From contig OX336392.1 in NCBI GenBank assembly GCA_946902985.2, forward strand, positions 18,946,716 to 19,010,715: DNA of 64,000 bases, read 5' to 3'. Positions 1-12,884 of the stretch are shown here, one piece after another (position 1 is the stretch's first letter; the number at the start of each line of letters is the position of its first letter). The stretch is from Meconema thalassinum. Taxonomy: Eukaryota; Arthropoda; Insecta; Orthoptera; Tettigoniidae. The position numbers were made by a program, and so were the translations under genes. The notes under the pieces were generated by a model, which was not told where the DNA came from, made no database searches, and saw only the letters and a list, made by a program, of their open reading frames with translations.

Positions 1-723
1 GCTCCTCTTGGTACTTAGATTCAGGCTCCTCTTGGGACTTAAACACAGGCTCCTCTTGGTACTTAGACACAGGCTCCTCTTGGGACTTAGATTCAGGCTC
101 CTCTTGGGACGTGGAATCAGACTCCTCTTGGGCCTTAGATTCAGGCTCCTCTTGGGACTTAAACAGAGGCTCCTCTTGGGACTTAGACTCAGACTCCTCT
201 TGGGACTTAGGCCCAGGCTTCTCTTGGGACTTAGACTCAGGCTCCACTTGGGCCATAGATTCAGGCTCCTCTTGGGACGTGGAATCAGACTCCTCTTGGG
301 CCTTAGATTCAGGCTCCTCTTGGGACTTAAACAGAGGCTCCTCTTGGGACTTAGACTCAGACTCCTCTAGGGACTTAGGCCCAGGCTTCTCTTGGGACTT
401 AGACTCAGACTCCTCTTGGGACGCAGACTCAGAATCCTCTTGGGACTTAGGCTCAGGCTCCTCTCGGGACTTAGACTCAGACTCCTCTTGGGACTTAAAC
501 TCAGGCTCCTCTTGGGACTTAGACTCAGACTCCTCTTTTGACTTAGGCCCAGGCTTCTCTTGGGACTTAGACTCAGGCTCCACTTGGGCCATAGACTCAG
601 GCTCCCTTTGGGACTTAGGCTCAGGCTCCTCTTGGGACATAGAACCAGGCTCCTCTTGGGACATACACCCAGGCTCCCTTTGGGACTTAGATTCAGGCTC
701 CTCTTGGGACTTAGACACTGGCT

Positions 724-780
724 CCTATTCGCACGTAGACACAGACTCCTCTGGGTAAAAGTCTAAGGCTCCTCTCGGGA
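724..780. repeat. Landmark block L2 (representative of 18 copies)
   Basis: L2 departs from the monomer with CCTATTCGCACGTAGACA, then CTCTGGGTAAAAGTCTAAGG, then CTCTCGGGACTTAAAC. Approximate starts of CCTATTCGC: 724, 4547, 6127, 9974, 10522, 12639, 17537, 18081, 19968, 20327, 23718, 31509, 37483, 42382, 51564, 55357, 60204 (CCTATGCGC) and 63616 (CCTACTCGC). Copies at 42382, 51564 and 55357 have CTCTTGGGTAAAAG, a 1-base difference. The GGGTAAAAGTCTAAGG part puts stops into both plus-strand array frames, so L2 ends plus ORFs as L1 ends minus ORFs. No known element is recognised in it. Confidence 0.88.
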
Positions 781-1404
781 CTTAAACTCAGGCTCTTCTT
801 GGGACATAGGCTCAGACTCCTCTTGGTACTTATACTGAGGCTCCTCTTGGGATTTAGACAGGCTCCAATTGGGACATAGGCACAGGCTCCTCTTGGGACT
901 TAGACTCAGGCTCCACTTGAGACATAGACTCAGGCTCCCTTTGAGACTTAAACACAGGCACCTCTTGGTACATAGACACAGGCTCCTCTTGGGACTTAGA
1001 CTCAGGTTCCATTTGGGACATAGACTCAGGCTCCCTTTGGGACTTAGACTCAGTTTCCACTTGGGACATAGACTCAGGCTGCATTTGGGACAGACTCAGG
1101 CTCCTCTTGAGACTTAGACCCGGGCTCCCTTTGGGACTTAGACTCAGGCTCCTCTTGGGACATAAACCCAAGCTCCTCTTGGGACATAGACTCAGGCTCC
1201 CCTTGGGACATAGACCCAGGCTCCTCTTGGAACTTAGACTCAGACTCTTCTTGGGACTTGGACTCAGGCTCCTATTGGGACCTTGACTAAGGCTCCACTT
1301 GGGATACAGACCCAGGCTCCTCTTGGGACATAGGCTCAGACGCCACTTGGGACTTAAATTCAGGCTCCTCTTGGGACACAGACCCAGGCTCCTCTTGGGA
1401 CTTA

Positions 1405-1470
1405 GACTCATGGTCTGTGAGGAAGTGTTGCAATCTTATTTGACTGTGTCAGTCAGGGTCCCCTTGTGAC
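1405..1470. repeat. Landmark block L1 (representative of 30 copies)
   Basis: L1 is a roughly 60-75-bp non-monomer block: CATGGTCTGTGAGGAAG, then TTGCAATCTTATT, then the palindrome TGACTGTGTCAGTCA (6-bp arms, 3-bp loop), then CCCCTTGTGAC. Positions of the C of CAATCTTA: 1431, 1692, 6834, 7095, 10943, 13370, 14278, 18788, 20938, 21846, 24521, 25594, 28558, 28963, 29799, 32312, 32717, 33553, 38286, 38691, 39527, 43210 (split), 50554, 52438, 53628, 54344, 56230, 57420, 60911, 61172. Variants are TCTGTGAGG, TCCGCGAGG, TCCGTGAGG and ACCGTGAGG, and GTGTTG, GTATTG or GAATTG. Read on minus it gives a TAA stop (SLTDTVK then stop) in one array frame, TGA in the other, and an ATG in ACCATGA. Origin unknown; I do not recognise the block. 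Confidence 0.9.
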
Positions 1471-4400
1471 TAAGGCTCAGGCTCCTCTTGGAAAATACAC
1501 CCAGGCTCCTCCTGGGACTTAGACGCAGACTCCTCTTGGGACATAGACTCAGGCTCCCCTTGGGAAACAGACCCAGGCCCCTTTTGGGACTTAGGCTCAA
1601 GCTCCTCTTGGGACATAGACCAAGGCTCCTCTTGGGACTCAGACCCAGACTCCTCTTGGGACTTAGACTCATGGTCTGTGAGGAAGTGTTGCAATCTTAT
1701 TTGACTGTGTCAGTCAGGCTTCCCTTGTGACTAAGGCTCAGGCTCCTCTTGGAAAATAGACCCAGGCTCCTCCTGGGACTTAGACGCAGACTCCTCTTGG
1801 GACATAGATTCAGGCTCCCCTTGGGAAACAGACCCAGGCCCCTTTTGGGACTTAGGCTCAGGCTCCGCTTGGGACATAGACCTAGGCTCCTCTTGGGACT
1901 TAGACTCAGGCTCGACTTGGGACATAGACTAAGGCTCCCTTTGGGACTTAGGCTCTGGCTCCTCTTGGGACATAAACCCAGGCTCCTCTTGGGATATACA
2001 TCCAGGCTCCCTTTGGGACTTAGACTCGGGCTCCACTTGGGACTTTGACTCAGGCTCCACTTGGGACAAAGACTCAGGCTCCTGTTGGGACTTTGACCCA
2101 GGCTCCTCTTGGGACTTAGACCCAGGCTCCTCATGGGACTTAGACTCAGACTCCTCTTGGGAATTAGGCTCAGGCTCCTCTTGGGACTTAGGCCTAGGCT
2201 CCTCATGGGACACAGACCCAGGCTCCTCTTGGGACATAGACCCAGACTCCTCTTGGGACTTAGACTCAGACTCCTCTTGGGAATTAGGCTCAGGCTCCTC
2301 TTGGGACTTAGGCCTAGGCTCCTCATGGGACACAGACCCAGGCTCCTCTTGGGACATAGACCCAGACTCCTCTTGGGCCTTAGACTCAGGCTCCTCTTGG
2401 GACTTTGACTCAGGCTCCACTTGGGACAAAACCCCAGGATCCTGTTGGGACTTTGACCCAGGCTCCTCTTGGGACTTAGACCCAGGCTCCTCATGGGACT
2501 TAGACTCAAGCTCCTCTTGGGACTTAGACTCAGGATCCTCTTGGGAAACAGACCCAGGCCCCTCTTGGGACATAGACTCAGACTCCTCTTGGGAAATAGA
2601 CTCAGGCTCCTCTTGGGACTTAGACTCAGACTCCTCTTGGGAAATAGACTCAGGCTCCTCATGGGACTTAGACTCCTCTTGGGACTTAGACACAGGCTCC
2701 TCTTGGGCCTTTGACTCAGGCTCCACTTGGAACACAGGCCCAGGCTCCTCTTGGGACTTTGACTCAGGCTCCACTTGGGATACAGACCCAGGCTCCTCTT
2801 GGGACTTAGACTCAGGCTCCCCTTGGGACCTTGACTGAGGCTCCACTTGGGACACAGACTCAGGCTGCTCTTGGGACTTAGAATCAGACTCCTCTTGGGA
2901 CACAGGCCCAGGCTCCTCTTGCGACACAGACTCAGGCTCCTCTTGGGACTTAGACTCAGGCTCCTCTTGGGACGTGGAATCAGACTCCTCTTGTGCCTTA
3001 GATTCAGGCTCCTCTTGGGACTTAAACAGAGGCTCCTCTTGGTACTTAGACACAGGCTTCTCTTGGGACTTAGACTCAGACCCCTCTTGGGACTTAGACT
3101 CAGACTCCTCTTGGGACTTAGACCCAGGCTCCTCTTGGGACGTAGACTCAGGCTCCTCTTGGGACTTAGACTAAGACTCCTCTTGGGACTTAGACTCTGG
3201 CTCCTCTTGGGAAATAGACCCAGGCTTCTCTTGGGACTTAGACTCAGACTCCTCTTGGGACTTAGACTCTGGCTCCTCTTGGGACTAAGACCCAGGCACC
3301 TCATGGGACGTAGACTCAGACTCCTCTTGGGAATTAGACTCAGGCTCCTCTTGGGACTTAGGCCCAGGCTCCTCATGGGACACAGACCCAGGCTCCTCTT
3401 GGTACATAGACCCAGACTCCTCTTGGGACTTAGATTTAGGCTCTTCTTGGGACTTAGACCCAGGCTCTTCTTGGGACTTAAACTCAGACTCCTCTTCCAC
3501 TTGGGACAAAGACCCAGGCTCATGTTGGGACTTTGACCCAGGCTCCTCTTAGACTCAGACTGCTCTTGGGACTTAAACTCAGACTCCTCTTGGGACTTAG
3601 TCTCAGGCTCCACTTGGGATTTAGACCCAGGCTCCTCTTGGGACTTAGAGACTCAGACTCCTCTTGGGACTTAGACTCAGACTCCTCTTGGGACTTAAAC
3701 TCAGACTCCTCTTGGTATTTAGACTCAGGCTCCTTTTGGGACTAGACCCAGGCTCCTCTTGGGACTTAGACTCAGGCTCCTCTCGGGACCTAGACTCAGA
3801 CTCCTCTTGGGACTTAAACTCAGGCTCCTCTTGGGACTTAGACTCAGACTCCTCTTGGGACTTAGACCCAGGCTCCTCTTGCGACTTAGACTCAGGCTCC
3901 TCTTGGGACTTAGATCCAGGCTCCTCTTGGGACTTAGACTCAGACTCCTCTTGGGACGCAGACTCAGAATCCTCTTGGGACTTAGGCCCAGGCTCCTCTT
4001 GGGACTTAGGCCCAGGCTCCTCTTGGGACACAGCCTCAGGCTCCTCTTGGGACTTAGACCCAGGCTCCTCTTGGGACTTAGACTCAGGCTCCTCTTGGGA
4101 CTTAGACTCAGGCTCCTCTTGGGACTTAGCCTCAGGCTCCTCTTGGGACATAGACTCAGGCTCCTCTTGGTACTTAGATTCAGGCTCCTCTTGGGACTTA
4201 AACACAGGCTCCTCTTGGTACTTAGACACAGGTTCCTCTTGGGACTTAGATTCAGGCTCCTCTTGGGACGTGGAATCAGACTCCTCTTGGGCCTTAGATT
4301 CAGGCTCCTCTTGGGACTTAAACAGAGGCTCCTCTTGGGACTTAGACTCAGACTCCTCTTGGGACTTTGGCCCAGGCTTCTCTTGGGACTTAGACTCAGG

Positions 4401-5403
4401 CTCCACTTGGGCCATAGACTCAGGCTCCCTTTGGGACTTAGGCTCAGGCTCCTCTTGGGACATAGAACCAGGCTCCTCTTGGGACATACACCCAGGCTCC
4501 CTTTGGGACTTAGATTCAGGCTCCTCTTGGGACTTAGACACTGGCTCCTATTCGCACGTAGACACAGACTCCTCTGGGTAAAAGTCTAAGGCTCCTCTCG
4601 GGACTTAAACTCAGGCTCCTCTTGGGACATAGGCTCAGACTCCTCTTGGGACATATACTGAGGCTCCTCTTGGGATTTAGACAGGCTCCAATTGGGACAT
4701 AGGCACAGGCTCCTCTTGGGACTTAGACTCAGGCTCCACTTGAGACATAGACTCAGGCTCCTCTTGGTATTTAGACTCAGGCTCCTCTTGGGACTAGACC
4801 CAGGCTCCTCTTGGGACTTAGATTCAGGCTCCTCTCGGGACTTAGACTCAGACTCCTCTTGGGACTTAAACTCAGGCTCCTCTTGGGATTTAGACTCAGA
4901 CTCCTCTTTTGACTTAGGCCCAGGCTTCTCTTGGGACTTAGACTCAGGCTCCACTTGGGCCATAGACTCAGGCTCCCTTTGGGACTTAGGCTCAGGCTCC
5001 TCTTGGGACATAGAACCAGGCTCCTCTTGGGACATACACCCAGGCTCCCTTTGGGACTTAGATTCAGACTCCTCTTGGGACTTAGACTCAGGCTCCTCTT
5101 GGGACTTTGACTCAGGCTCCACTTGGGACACAGACTCAGGCTCCTCTTGGAACTTAGATCCAGGCTCCTCTTGGGACTTAGACTCAGACTCCTCTTGGGA
5201 CGCAGACTCAGAATCCTCTTGGGACTTAGACTCAGGCTCCTCTTGGGACTTTGACTCAGGCTCCTCTTGGGACACAGCCTCAGGCTCCTCTTGGGACTTA
5301 GACCCAGGCTCCTCTTGGGACTTAGACTCAGGCTCCTCTTGGGACTTAGACTCAGGCTCCTCTTGGGACTTAGCCTCAGGCTCCTCTTGGGACATAGACT
5401 CAG

Positions 5404-8400
5404 GCTCCTCTTGGTACTTAGATTCAGGCTCCTCTTGGGACTTAAACACAGGCTCCTCTTGGTACTTAGACACAGGCTCCTCTTGGGACTTAGATTCAGG
5501 CTCCTCTTGGGACGTGGAATCAGACTCCTCTTGGGCCTTAGATTCAGGCTCCTCTTGGGACTTAAACAGAGGCTCCTCTTGGGACTTAGACTCAGACTCC
5601 TCTTGGGACTTAGGCCCAGGCTTCTCTTGGGACTTAGACTCAGGCTCCACTTGGGCCATAGATTCAGGCTCCTCTTGGGACGTGGAATCAGACTCCTCTT
5701 GGGCCTTAGATTCAGGCTCCTCTTGGGACTTAAACAGAGGCTCCTCTTGGGACTTAGACTCAGACTCCTCTTGGGACTTAGGCCCAGGCTTCTCTTGGGA
5801 CTTAGACTCAGACTCCTCTTGGGACGCAGACTCAGAATCCTCTTGGGACTTAGGCTCAGGCTCCTCTCGGGACTTAGACTCAGACTCCTCTTGGGACTTA
5901 AACTCAGGCTCCTCTTGGGACTTAGACTCAGACTCCTCTTTTGACTTAGGCCCAGGCTTCTCTTGGGACTTAGACTCAGGCTCCACTTGGGCCATAGACT
6001 CAGGCTCCCTTTGGGACTTAGGCTCAGGCTCCTCTTGGGACATAGAACCAGGCTCCTCTTGGGACATACACCCATGCTCCCTTTGGGACTTAGATTCAGG
6101 CTCCTCTTGGGACTTAGACACTGGCTCCTATTCGCACGTAGACACAGACTCCTCTGGGTAAAAGTCTAAGGCTCCTCTCGGGACTTAAACTCAGGCTCTT
6201 CTTGGGACATAGGCTCAGACTCCTCTTGGTACTTATACTGAGGCTCCTCTTGGGATTTAGACAGGCTCCAATTGGGACATAGGCACAGGCTCCTCTTGGG
6301 ACTCAGACTCAGGCTCCACTTGAGACATAGACTCAGGCTCCCTTTGAGACTTAAACACAGGCACCTCTTGGTACATAGACACAGGCTCCTCTTGGGACTT
6401 AGACTCAGGTTCCATTTGGGACATAGACTCAGGCTCCCTTTGGGACTTAGACTCAGTTTCCACTTGGGACATAGACTCAGGCTGCATTTGGGACAGACTC
6501 AGGCTCCTCTTGAGACTTAGACCCGGGCTCCCTTTGGGACTTAGACTCAGGCTCCTCTTGGGACATAAACCCAAGCTCCTCTTGGGACATAGACTCAGGC
6601 TCCCCTTGGGACATAGACCCAGGCTCCTCTTGGAACTTAGACTCAGACTCTTCTTGGGACTTGGACTCAGGCTCCTATTGGGACCTTGACTAAGGCTCCA
6701 CTTGGGATACAGACCCAGGCTCCTCTTGGGACATAGGCTCAGACGCCACTTGGGACTTAAATTCAGGCTCCTCTTGGGACACAGACCCAGGCTCCTCTTG
6801 GGACTTAGACTCATGGTCTGTGAGGAAGTGTTGCAATCTTATTTGACTGTGTCAGTCAGGGTCCCCTTGTGACTAAGGCTCAGGCTCCTCTTGGAAAATA
6901 CACCCAGGCTCCTCCTAGGACTTAGACGCAGACTCCTCTTGGGACATAGACTCAGGCTCCCCTTGGGAAACAGACCCAGGCCCCTTTTGGGACTTAGGCT
7001 CAAGCTCCTCTTGGGACATAGACCAAGGCTCCTCTTGGGACTCAGACCCAGACTCCTCTTGGGACTTAGACTCATGGTCTGTGAGGAAGTGTTGCAATCT
7101 TATTTGACTGTGTCAGTCAGGCTTCCCTTGTGACTAAGGCTCAGGCTCCTCTTGGAAAATAGACCCAGGCTCCTCCTGGGACTTAGACGCAGACTCCTCT
7201 TGGGACATAGATTCAGGCTCCCCTTGGGAAACAGACCCAGGCCCCTTTTGGGACTTAGGCTCAGGCTCCGCTTGGGACATAGACCTAGGCTCCTCTTGGG
7301 ACTTAGACTCAGGCTCGACTTGGGACATAGACTAAGGCTCCCTTTGGGACTTAGGCTCTGGCTCCTCTTGGGACATAAACCCAGGCTCCTCTTGGGATAT
7401 ACATCCAGGCTCCCTTTGGGACTTAGACTCGGGCTCCACTTGGGACTTTGACTCAGGCTCCACTTGGGACAAAGACTCAGGCTCCTGTTGGGACTTTGAC
7501 CCAGGCTCCTCTTGGGACTTAGACCCAGGCTCCTCATGGGACTTAGACTCAGACTCCTCTTGGGAATTAGGCTCAGGCTCCTCTTGGGACTTAGGCCTAG
7601 GCTCCTCATGGGACACAGACCCAGGCTCCTCTTGGGACATAGACCCAGACTCCTCTTGGGACTTAGACTCAGACTCCTCTTGGGAATTAGGCTCAGGCTC
7701 CTCTTGGGACTTAGGCCTAGGCTCCTCATGGGACACAGACCCAGGCTCCTCTTGGGACATAGACCCAGACTCCTCTTGGGCCTTAGACTCAGGCTCCTCT
7801 TGGGACTTTGACTCAGGCTCCACTTGGGACAAAACCCCAGGATCCTGTTGGGACTTTGACCCAGGCTCCTCTTGGGACTTAGACCCAGGCTCCTCATGGG
7901 ACTTAGACTCAAGCTCCTCTTGGGACTTAGACTCAGGATCCTCTTGGGAAACAGACCCAGGCCCCTCTTGGGACATAGACTCAGACTCCTCTTGGGAAAT
8001 AGACTCAGGCTCCTCTTGGGACTTAGACTCAGACTCCTCTTGGGAAATAGACTCAGGCTCCTCATGGGACTTAGACTCCTCTTGGGACTTAGACACAGGC
8101 TCCTCTTGGGCCTTTGACTCAGGCTCCACTTGGAACACAGGCCCAGGCTCCTCTTGGGACTTTGACTCAGGCTCCACTTGGGATACAGAACCAGGCTCCT
8201 CTTGGGACTTAGACTCAGGCTCCCCTTGGGACCTTGACTGAGGCTCCACTTGGGACACAGACTCAGGCTGCTCTTGGGACTTAGAATCAGACTCCTCTTG
8301 GGACACAGGCCCAGGCTCCTCTTGCGACACAGACTCAGGCTCCTCTTGGGACTTAGACTCAGGCTCCTCTTGGGACGTGGAATCAGACTCCTCTTGTGCC

Positions 8401-10490
8401 TTAGATTCAGGCTCCTCTTGGGACTTAAACAGAGGCTCCTCTTGGTACTTAGACACAGGCTTCTCTTGGGACTTAGACTCAGACCCCTCTTGGGACTTAG
8501 ACTCAGACTCCTCTTGGGACTTAGACCCAGGCTCCTCTTGGGACGTAGACTCAGGCTCCTCTTGGGACTTAGACTAAGACTCCTCTTGGGACTTAGACTC
8601 TGGCTCCTCTTGGGAAATAGACCCAGGCTTCTCTTGGGACTTAGACTCAGACTCCTCTTGGGACTTAGACTCTGGCTCCTCTTGGGACTAAGACCCAGGC
8701 ACCTCATGGGACGTAGACTCAGACTCCTCTTGGGAATTAGACTCAGGCTCCTCTTGGGACTTAGGCCCAGGCTCCTCATGGGACACAGACCCAGGCTCCT
8801 CTTGGTACATAGACCCAGACTCCTCTTGGGACTTAGATTTAGGCTCTTCTTGGGACTTAGACCCAGGCTCTTCTTGGGACTTAAACTCAGACTCCTCTTC
8901 CACTTGGGACAAAGACCCAGGCTCATGTTGGGACTTTGACCCAGGCTCCTCTTAGACTCAGACTGCTCTTGGGACTTAAACTCAGACTCCTCTTGGGACT
9001 TAGTCTCAGGCTCCACTTGGGATTTAGACCCAGGCTCCTCTTGGGACTTAGAGACTCAGACTCCTCTTGGGACTTAGACTCAGACTCCTCTTGGGACTTA
9101 AACTCAGACTCCTCTTGGTATTTAGACTCAGGCTCCTTTTGGGACTAGACCCAGGCTCCTCTTGGGACTTAGACTCAGGCTCCTCTCGGGACCTAGACTC
9201 AGACTCCTCTTGGGACTTAAACTCAGGCTCCTCTTGGGACTTAGACTCAGACTCCTCTTGGGACTTAGACCCAGGCTCCTCTTGCGACTTAGACTCAGGC
9301 TCCTCTTGGGACTTAGATCCAGGCTCCTCTTGGGACTTAGACTCAGACTCCTCTTGGGACGCAGACTCAGAATCCTCTTGGGACTTAGGCCCAGGCTCCT
9401 CTTGGGACTTAGGCCCAGGCTCCTCTTGGGACACAGCCTCAGGCTCCTCTTGGGACTTAGACCCAGGCTCCTCTTGGGACTTAGCCTCAGGCTCCTCTTG
9501 GGACATAGACTCAGGCTCCTCTTGGGACTTAGACTCAGGCTCCTCTTGGGACTTAGCCTCAGGCTCCTCTTGGGACATAGACTCAGGCTCCTCTTGGTAC
9601 TTAGATTCAGGCTCCTCTTGGGACTTAAACACAGGCTCCTCTTGGTACTTAGACACAGGTTCCTCTTGGGACTTAGATTCAGGCTCCTCTTGGGACGTGG
9701 AATCAGACTCCTCTTGGGCCTTAGATTCAGGCTCCTCTTGGGACTTAAACAGAGGCTCCTCTTGGGACTTAGACTCAGACTCCTCTTGGGACTTAGGCCC
9801 AGGCTTCTCTTGGGACTTAGACTCAGGCTCCACTTGGGCCATAGACTCAGGCTCCCTTTGGGACTTAGGCTCAGGCTCCTCTTGGGACATAGAACCAGGC
9901 TCCTCTTGGGACATACACCCAGGCTCCCTTTGGGACTTAGATTCAGGCTCCTCTTGGGACTTAGACACTGGCTCCTATTCGCACGTAGACACAGACTCCT
10001 CTGGGTAAATGTCTAAGGCTCCTCTCGGGACTTAAACTCAGGCTCCTCTTGGGACATAGGCTCAGACTCCTCTTGGGACATATACTGAGGCTCCTCTTGG
10101 GATTTAGACAGGCTCCAATTGGGACATAGGCACAGGCTCCTCTTGGGACTTAGACTCAGGCTCCACTTGAGACATAGACTCAGGCTCCTCTTGGTATTTA
10201 GACTCAGGCTCCTCTTGGGACTAGACCCAGGCTCCTCTTGGGACTTAGATTCAGGCTCCTCTCGGGACTTAGACTCAGACTCCTCTTGGGACTTAAACTC
10301 AGGCTCCTCTTGGGATTTAGACTCAGACTCCTCTTTTGACTTAGGCCCAGGCTTCTCTTGGGACTTAGACTCAGGCTCCACTTGGGCCATAGACTCAGGC
10401 TCCCTTTGGGACTTAGGCTCAGGCTCCTCTTGGGACATAGAACCAGGCTCCTCTTGGGACATACACCCAGGCTCCCTTTGGGACTTAGAT
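5404..10490. repeat. Higher-order repeat, 5403-bp period, copy 2
   Basis: Second tandem copy of the 5403-bp unit. It follows copy 1 at offset 5403 to about 9.5 kb. One extra 24-bp monomer then makes the offset 5427 (4586 corresponds to 10013). Identity is lost near 10490, where copy 1 continues into other monomers and copy 2 goes straight to an L2 block. The extra monomer is a visible one-unit slippage or exchange event after the duplication. Confidence 0.85.
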
Positions 10491-11659
10491 TCAGGCTCCT
10501 CTTGGGACTTAGACACTGGCTCCTATTCGCACGTAGACACAGACTCCTCTGGGTAAAAGTCTAAGGCTCCTCTCGGGACTTAAACTCAGGCTCCTCTTGG
10601 GACATAGGCTCAGACTCCTCTTGGGACTTATACTGAGGCTCCTCTTGGGATTTAGACAGGCTCCAATTGGGACATAGGCACAGGCTCCTCTTGGGACTTA
10701 GACTCAGACTCCTCTTGGGACTTAGACCCAGGCTCCTCTTGCGACTTAGACTCAGGCTCCTCTTGGGACTTAGATCCAGGCTCCTCTTGGGACTTAGACT
10801 CAGGCTCCCCTTGGGAAACAGACCCAGGCCCCTTTTGGGACTTAGGCTCAAGCTCCTCTTGGGACATAGACCAAGGCTCCTCTTGGGACTCAGACCCAGA
10901 CTCCTCTTGGGACTTAGACTCATGGTCTGTGAGGAAGTGTTGCAATCTTATTTGACTGTGTCAGTCAGGCTCCCCTTGTGACTAAGGCTCAGGCTCCTCT
11001 TGGAAAATAGACCCAGGCTCCTCCTGGGACTTAGACGCAGACTCCTCTTGGGACATAGATTCAGGCTCCCCTTGGGAAACAGACCCAGGCCATTTTTGGG
11101 ACTTAGGCTCAGGCTCCTCTTGGGACATAGACCTAGGCTCCTCTTGGGACTTAGACTCAGGCTCGACTTGGGACATAGACTAAGGCTCCCTTTGGGACTT
11201 AGGCTCAGGCTCCTCTTGGGACATAAACCCAGGCTCCTCTTGGGATATACATCCAGGCTCCCTTTGGGACTTAGACTCGGGCTCCACTTGGGACTTTGAC
11301 TCAGGCTCCACTTGGGTCAAAGACTCAGGCTCCTGTTGGGACTTTGACCCAGGCTCCTCTTGGGACTTAGACCCAGGCTCCTCATGGGACTTAGACTCAG
11401 ACTCCTCTTGGGAAACAGACTCAGGCTCCTCTTGGGACTTAGACTGCTCTTGGGACTTAGACACAGGCTCCTCTTGGGTCTTTGACTCAGGCTCCCCATG
11501 GAACACAGGCCCAGGCTCCCCTTGGGACTTAGACTCAGACTCCTCTTGGGTCTTAGACTCAGGCTCCTCTTGGGACTTTGACTCAGGCTCCACTTGGGAC
11601 ACAGACTCAGGCTCCTCTTGGGACTTAGACCCAGGCTCCTCTTGGGACTTAGACTCCTC

Positions 11660-12866
11660 TTGGGACTTAAACTCAGACTCCTCTTGGGACTTAGTCTCAG
11701 GCTCCTCTTGGGACTTAGACCCAGGCTCCTCTTGGGACATTGACTCAGACTCCTCTTGGGACTTAGACTTAGACTCCTCTTGGGATTTAAACTCAGACTC
11801 CTCTTGGGATTTAGACTCAGGCTCCTCTTGGGACTAGACCCAGGCTCCTCTTGGGACTTAGACTCAGGCTCCTCTCGGGACTTAGACTCAGACTCCTCTT
11901 GGGACTTAAATTCAGGCTCCTCTTGGGACTTAGATTCAGACTCCTCTTGGGACTTAGACCCAGGCTCCTCTTGGGACTTAGACCCAGGCTCCTCTTGGGA
12001 CTTAGACCCAGGCTCCTCTTGGGACTTAGACTCAGACTCCTCTTGGGACACAGACTCAGACTCCTCTTGGGACACAGACTCAGACTCCTCTTGGGGCTTA
12101 GGCCCAGGCTCCTCTTGGGACTTAGGCCCAGGCTCCTCTTGGGACACAGACTCAGGCTCCTCTTGGGACTTAGACCCAGGCTCCTCTTGGGACTAAGACT
12201 CAGGCTCCTCTTGGGACTTAGACTCAGGCTCCTCTTGGGACTATGACTCAGGCTCCTGTTGGGACATAGACTCAGGCTCCTCTTGGTACTTAGATTCAGG
12301 CTCCTCTTGGAACTTAAACACAGGCTCCTCTTGGTACTTAGACACAGGCTCCTCTTGGGACTTAGATTCAGGCTCCTCTTGGGACGTGGAATAAGTCTCC
12401 TCTTGGGCCTTAGATTCAGACTCCTCTTGGGACTTAAACAGAGGCTCCTCTTGGTACTTAGACCCAGGCTTCTCTTGGGACTTAGACTCAGGTTCCACTT
12501 GGGACATAGACTCAGGCTCCCTTTGGGACTTAGGTTCAGGCTCCTCTTGGGACATAGACCCAGGCTCCTCTTGGGACATACACCCAGGCTCCCTTTGGGA
12601 CTTAGACTCAGGCTCCTCTTGGGACTTAGACACAGGCTCCTATTCGCACGTAGACACAGACTCCTCTGGGTAAAAGTCTAAGGCTCCTCTCGGGACTTAA
12701 ACTCAGGCTCCTCTTGGGACTTAGACTCAGACTCCTCTTGGGACTTATACTCAGTCTCCTCTTGGGATTTAGACAGGCTCCAATTGGGACATAGACACAG
12801 GCTCCTCTTGGGACTTTGACTCAGGTTCATCTTGGGACGTGGAATCAGACTCCTCCTGGGCCTTAG
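11660..12866. repeat. Duplicated array segment, pair member 1 (partner 18989-20195)
   Basis: Offset 7329 bp to the partner. Both members share the irregular GGACTAGACCC unit (11834/19163), three consecutive GACCCA units, the double GACACA units, a GTGGAATAAGT unit, L2 (12641/19970) and the TTTAGACAGGCTCCAATT junction. Boundaries were judged by eye and are good to a few monomers. Confidence 0.7.
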
Positions 12867-12884
12867 ATTCAGGCTCCCCTTGGG

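Larger units (their letters stand above)
1..5403. repeat. Higher-order repeat, 5403-bp period, copy 1
   Basis: Position 1 onward matches position 5404 onward with a constant offset of 5403 bp, including both L1 copies (1431/6834 and 1692/7095), L2 (at 724/6127) and every irregular unit between them. Only a few substitutions were noticed by eye, for example near 368, 903, 1512 and 2789. The unit contains one L2 block, a pair of L1 blocks 261 bp apart, about 2.8 kb of monomers and a second L2 at 4546. Because position 1 is already inside the duplicated sequence, the true left limit lies outside the window. Confidence 0.88.
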
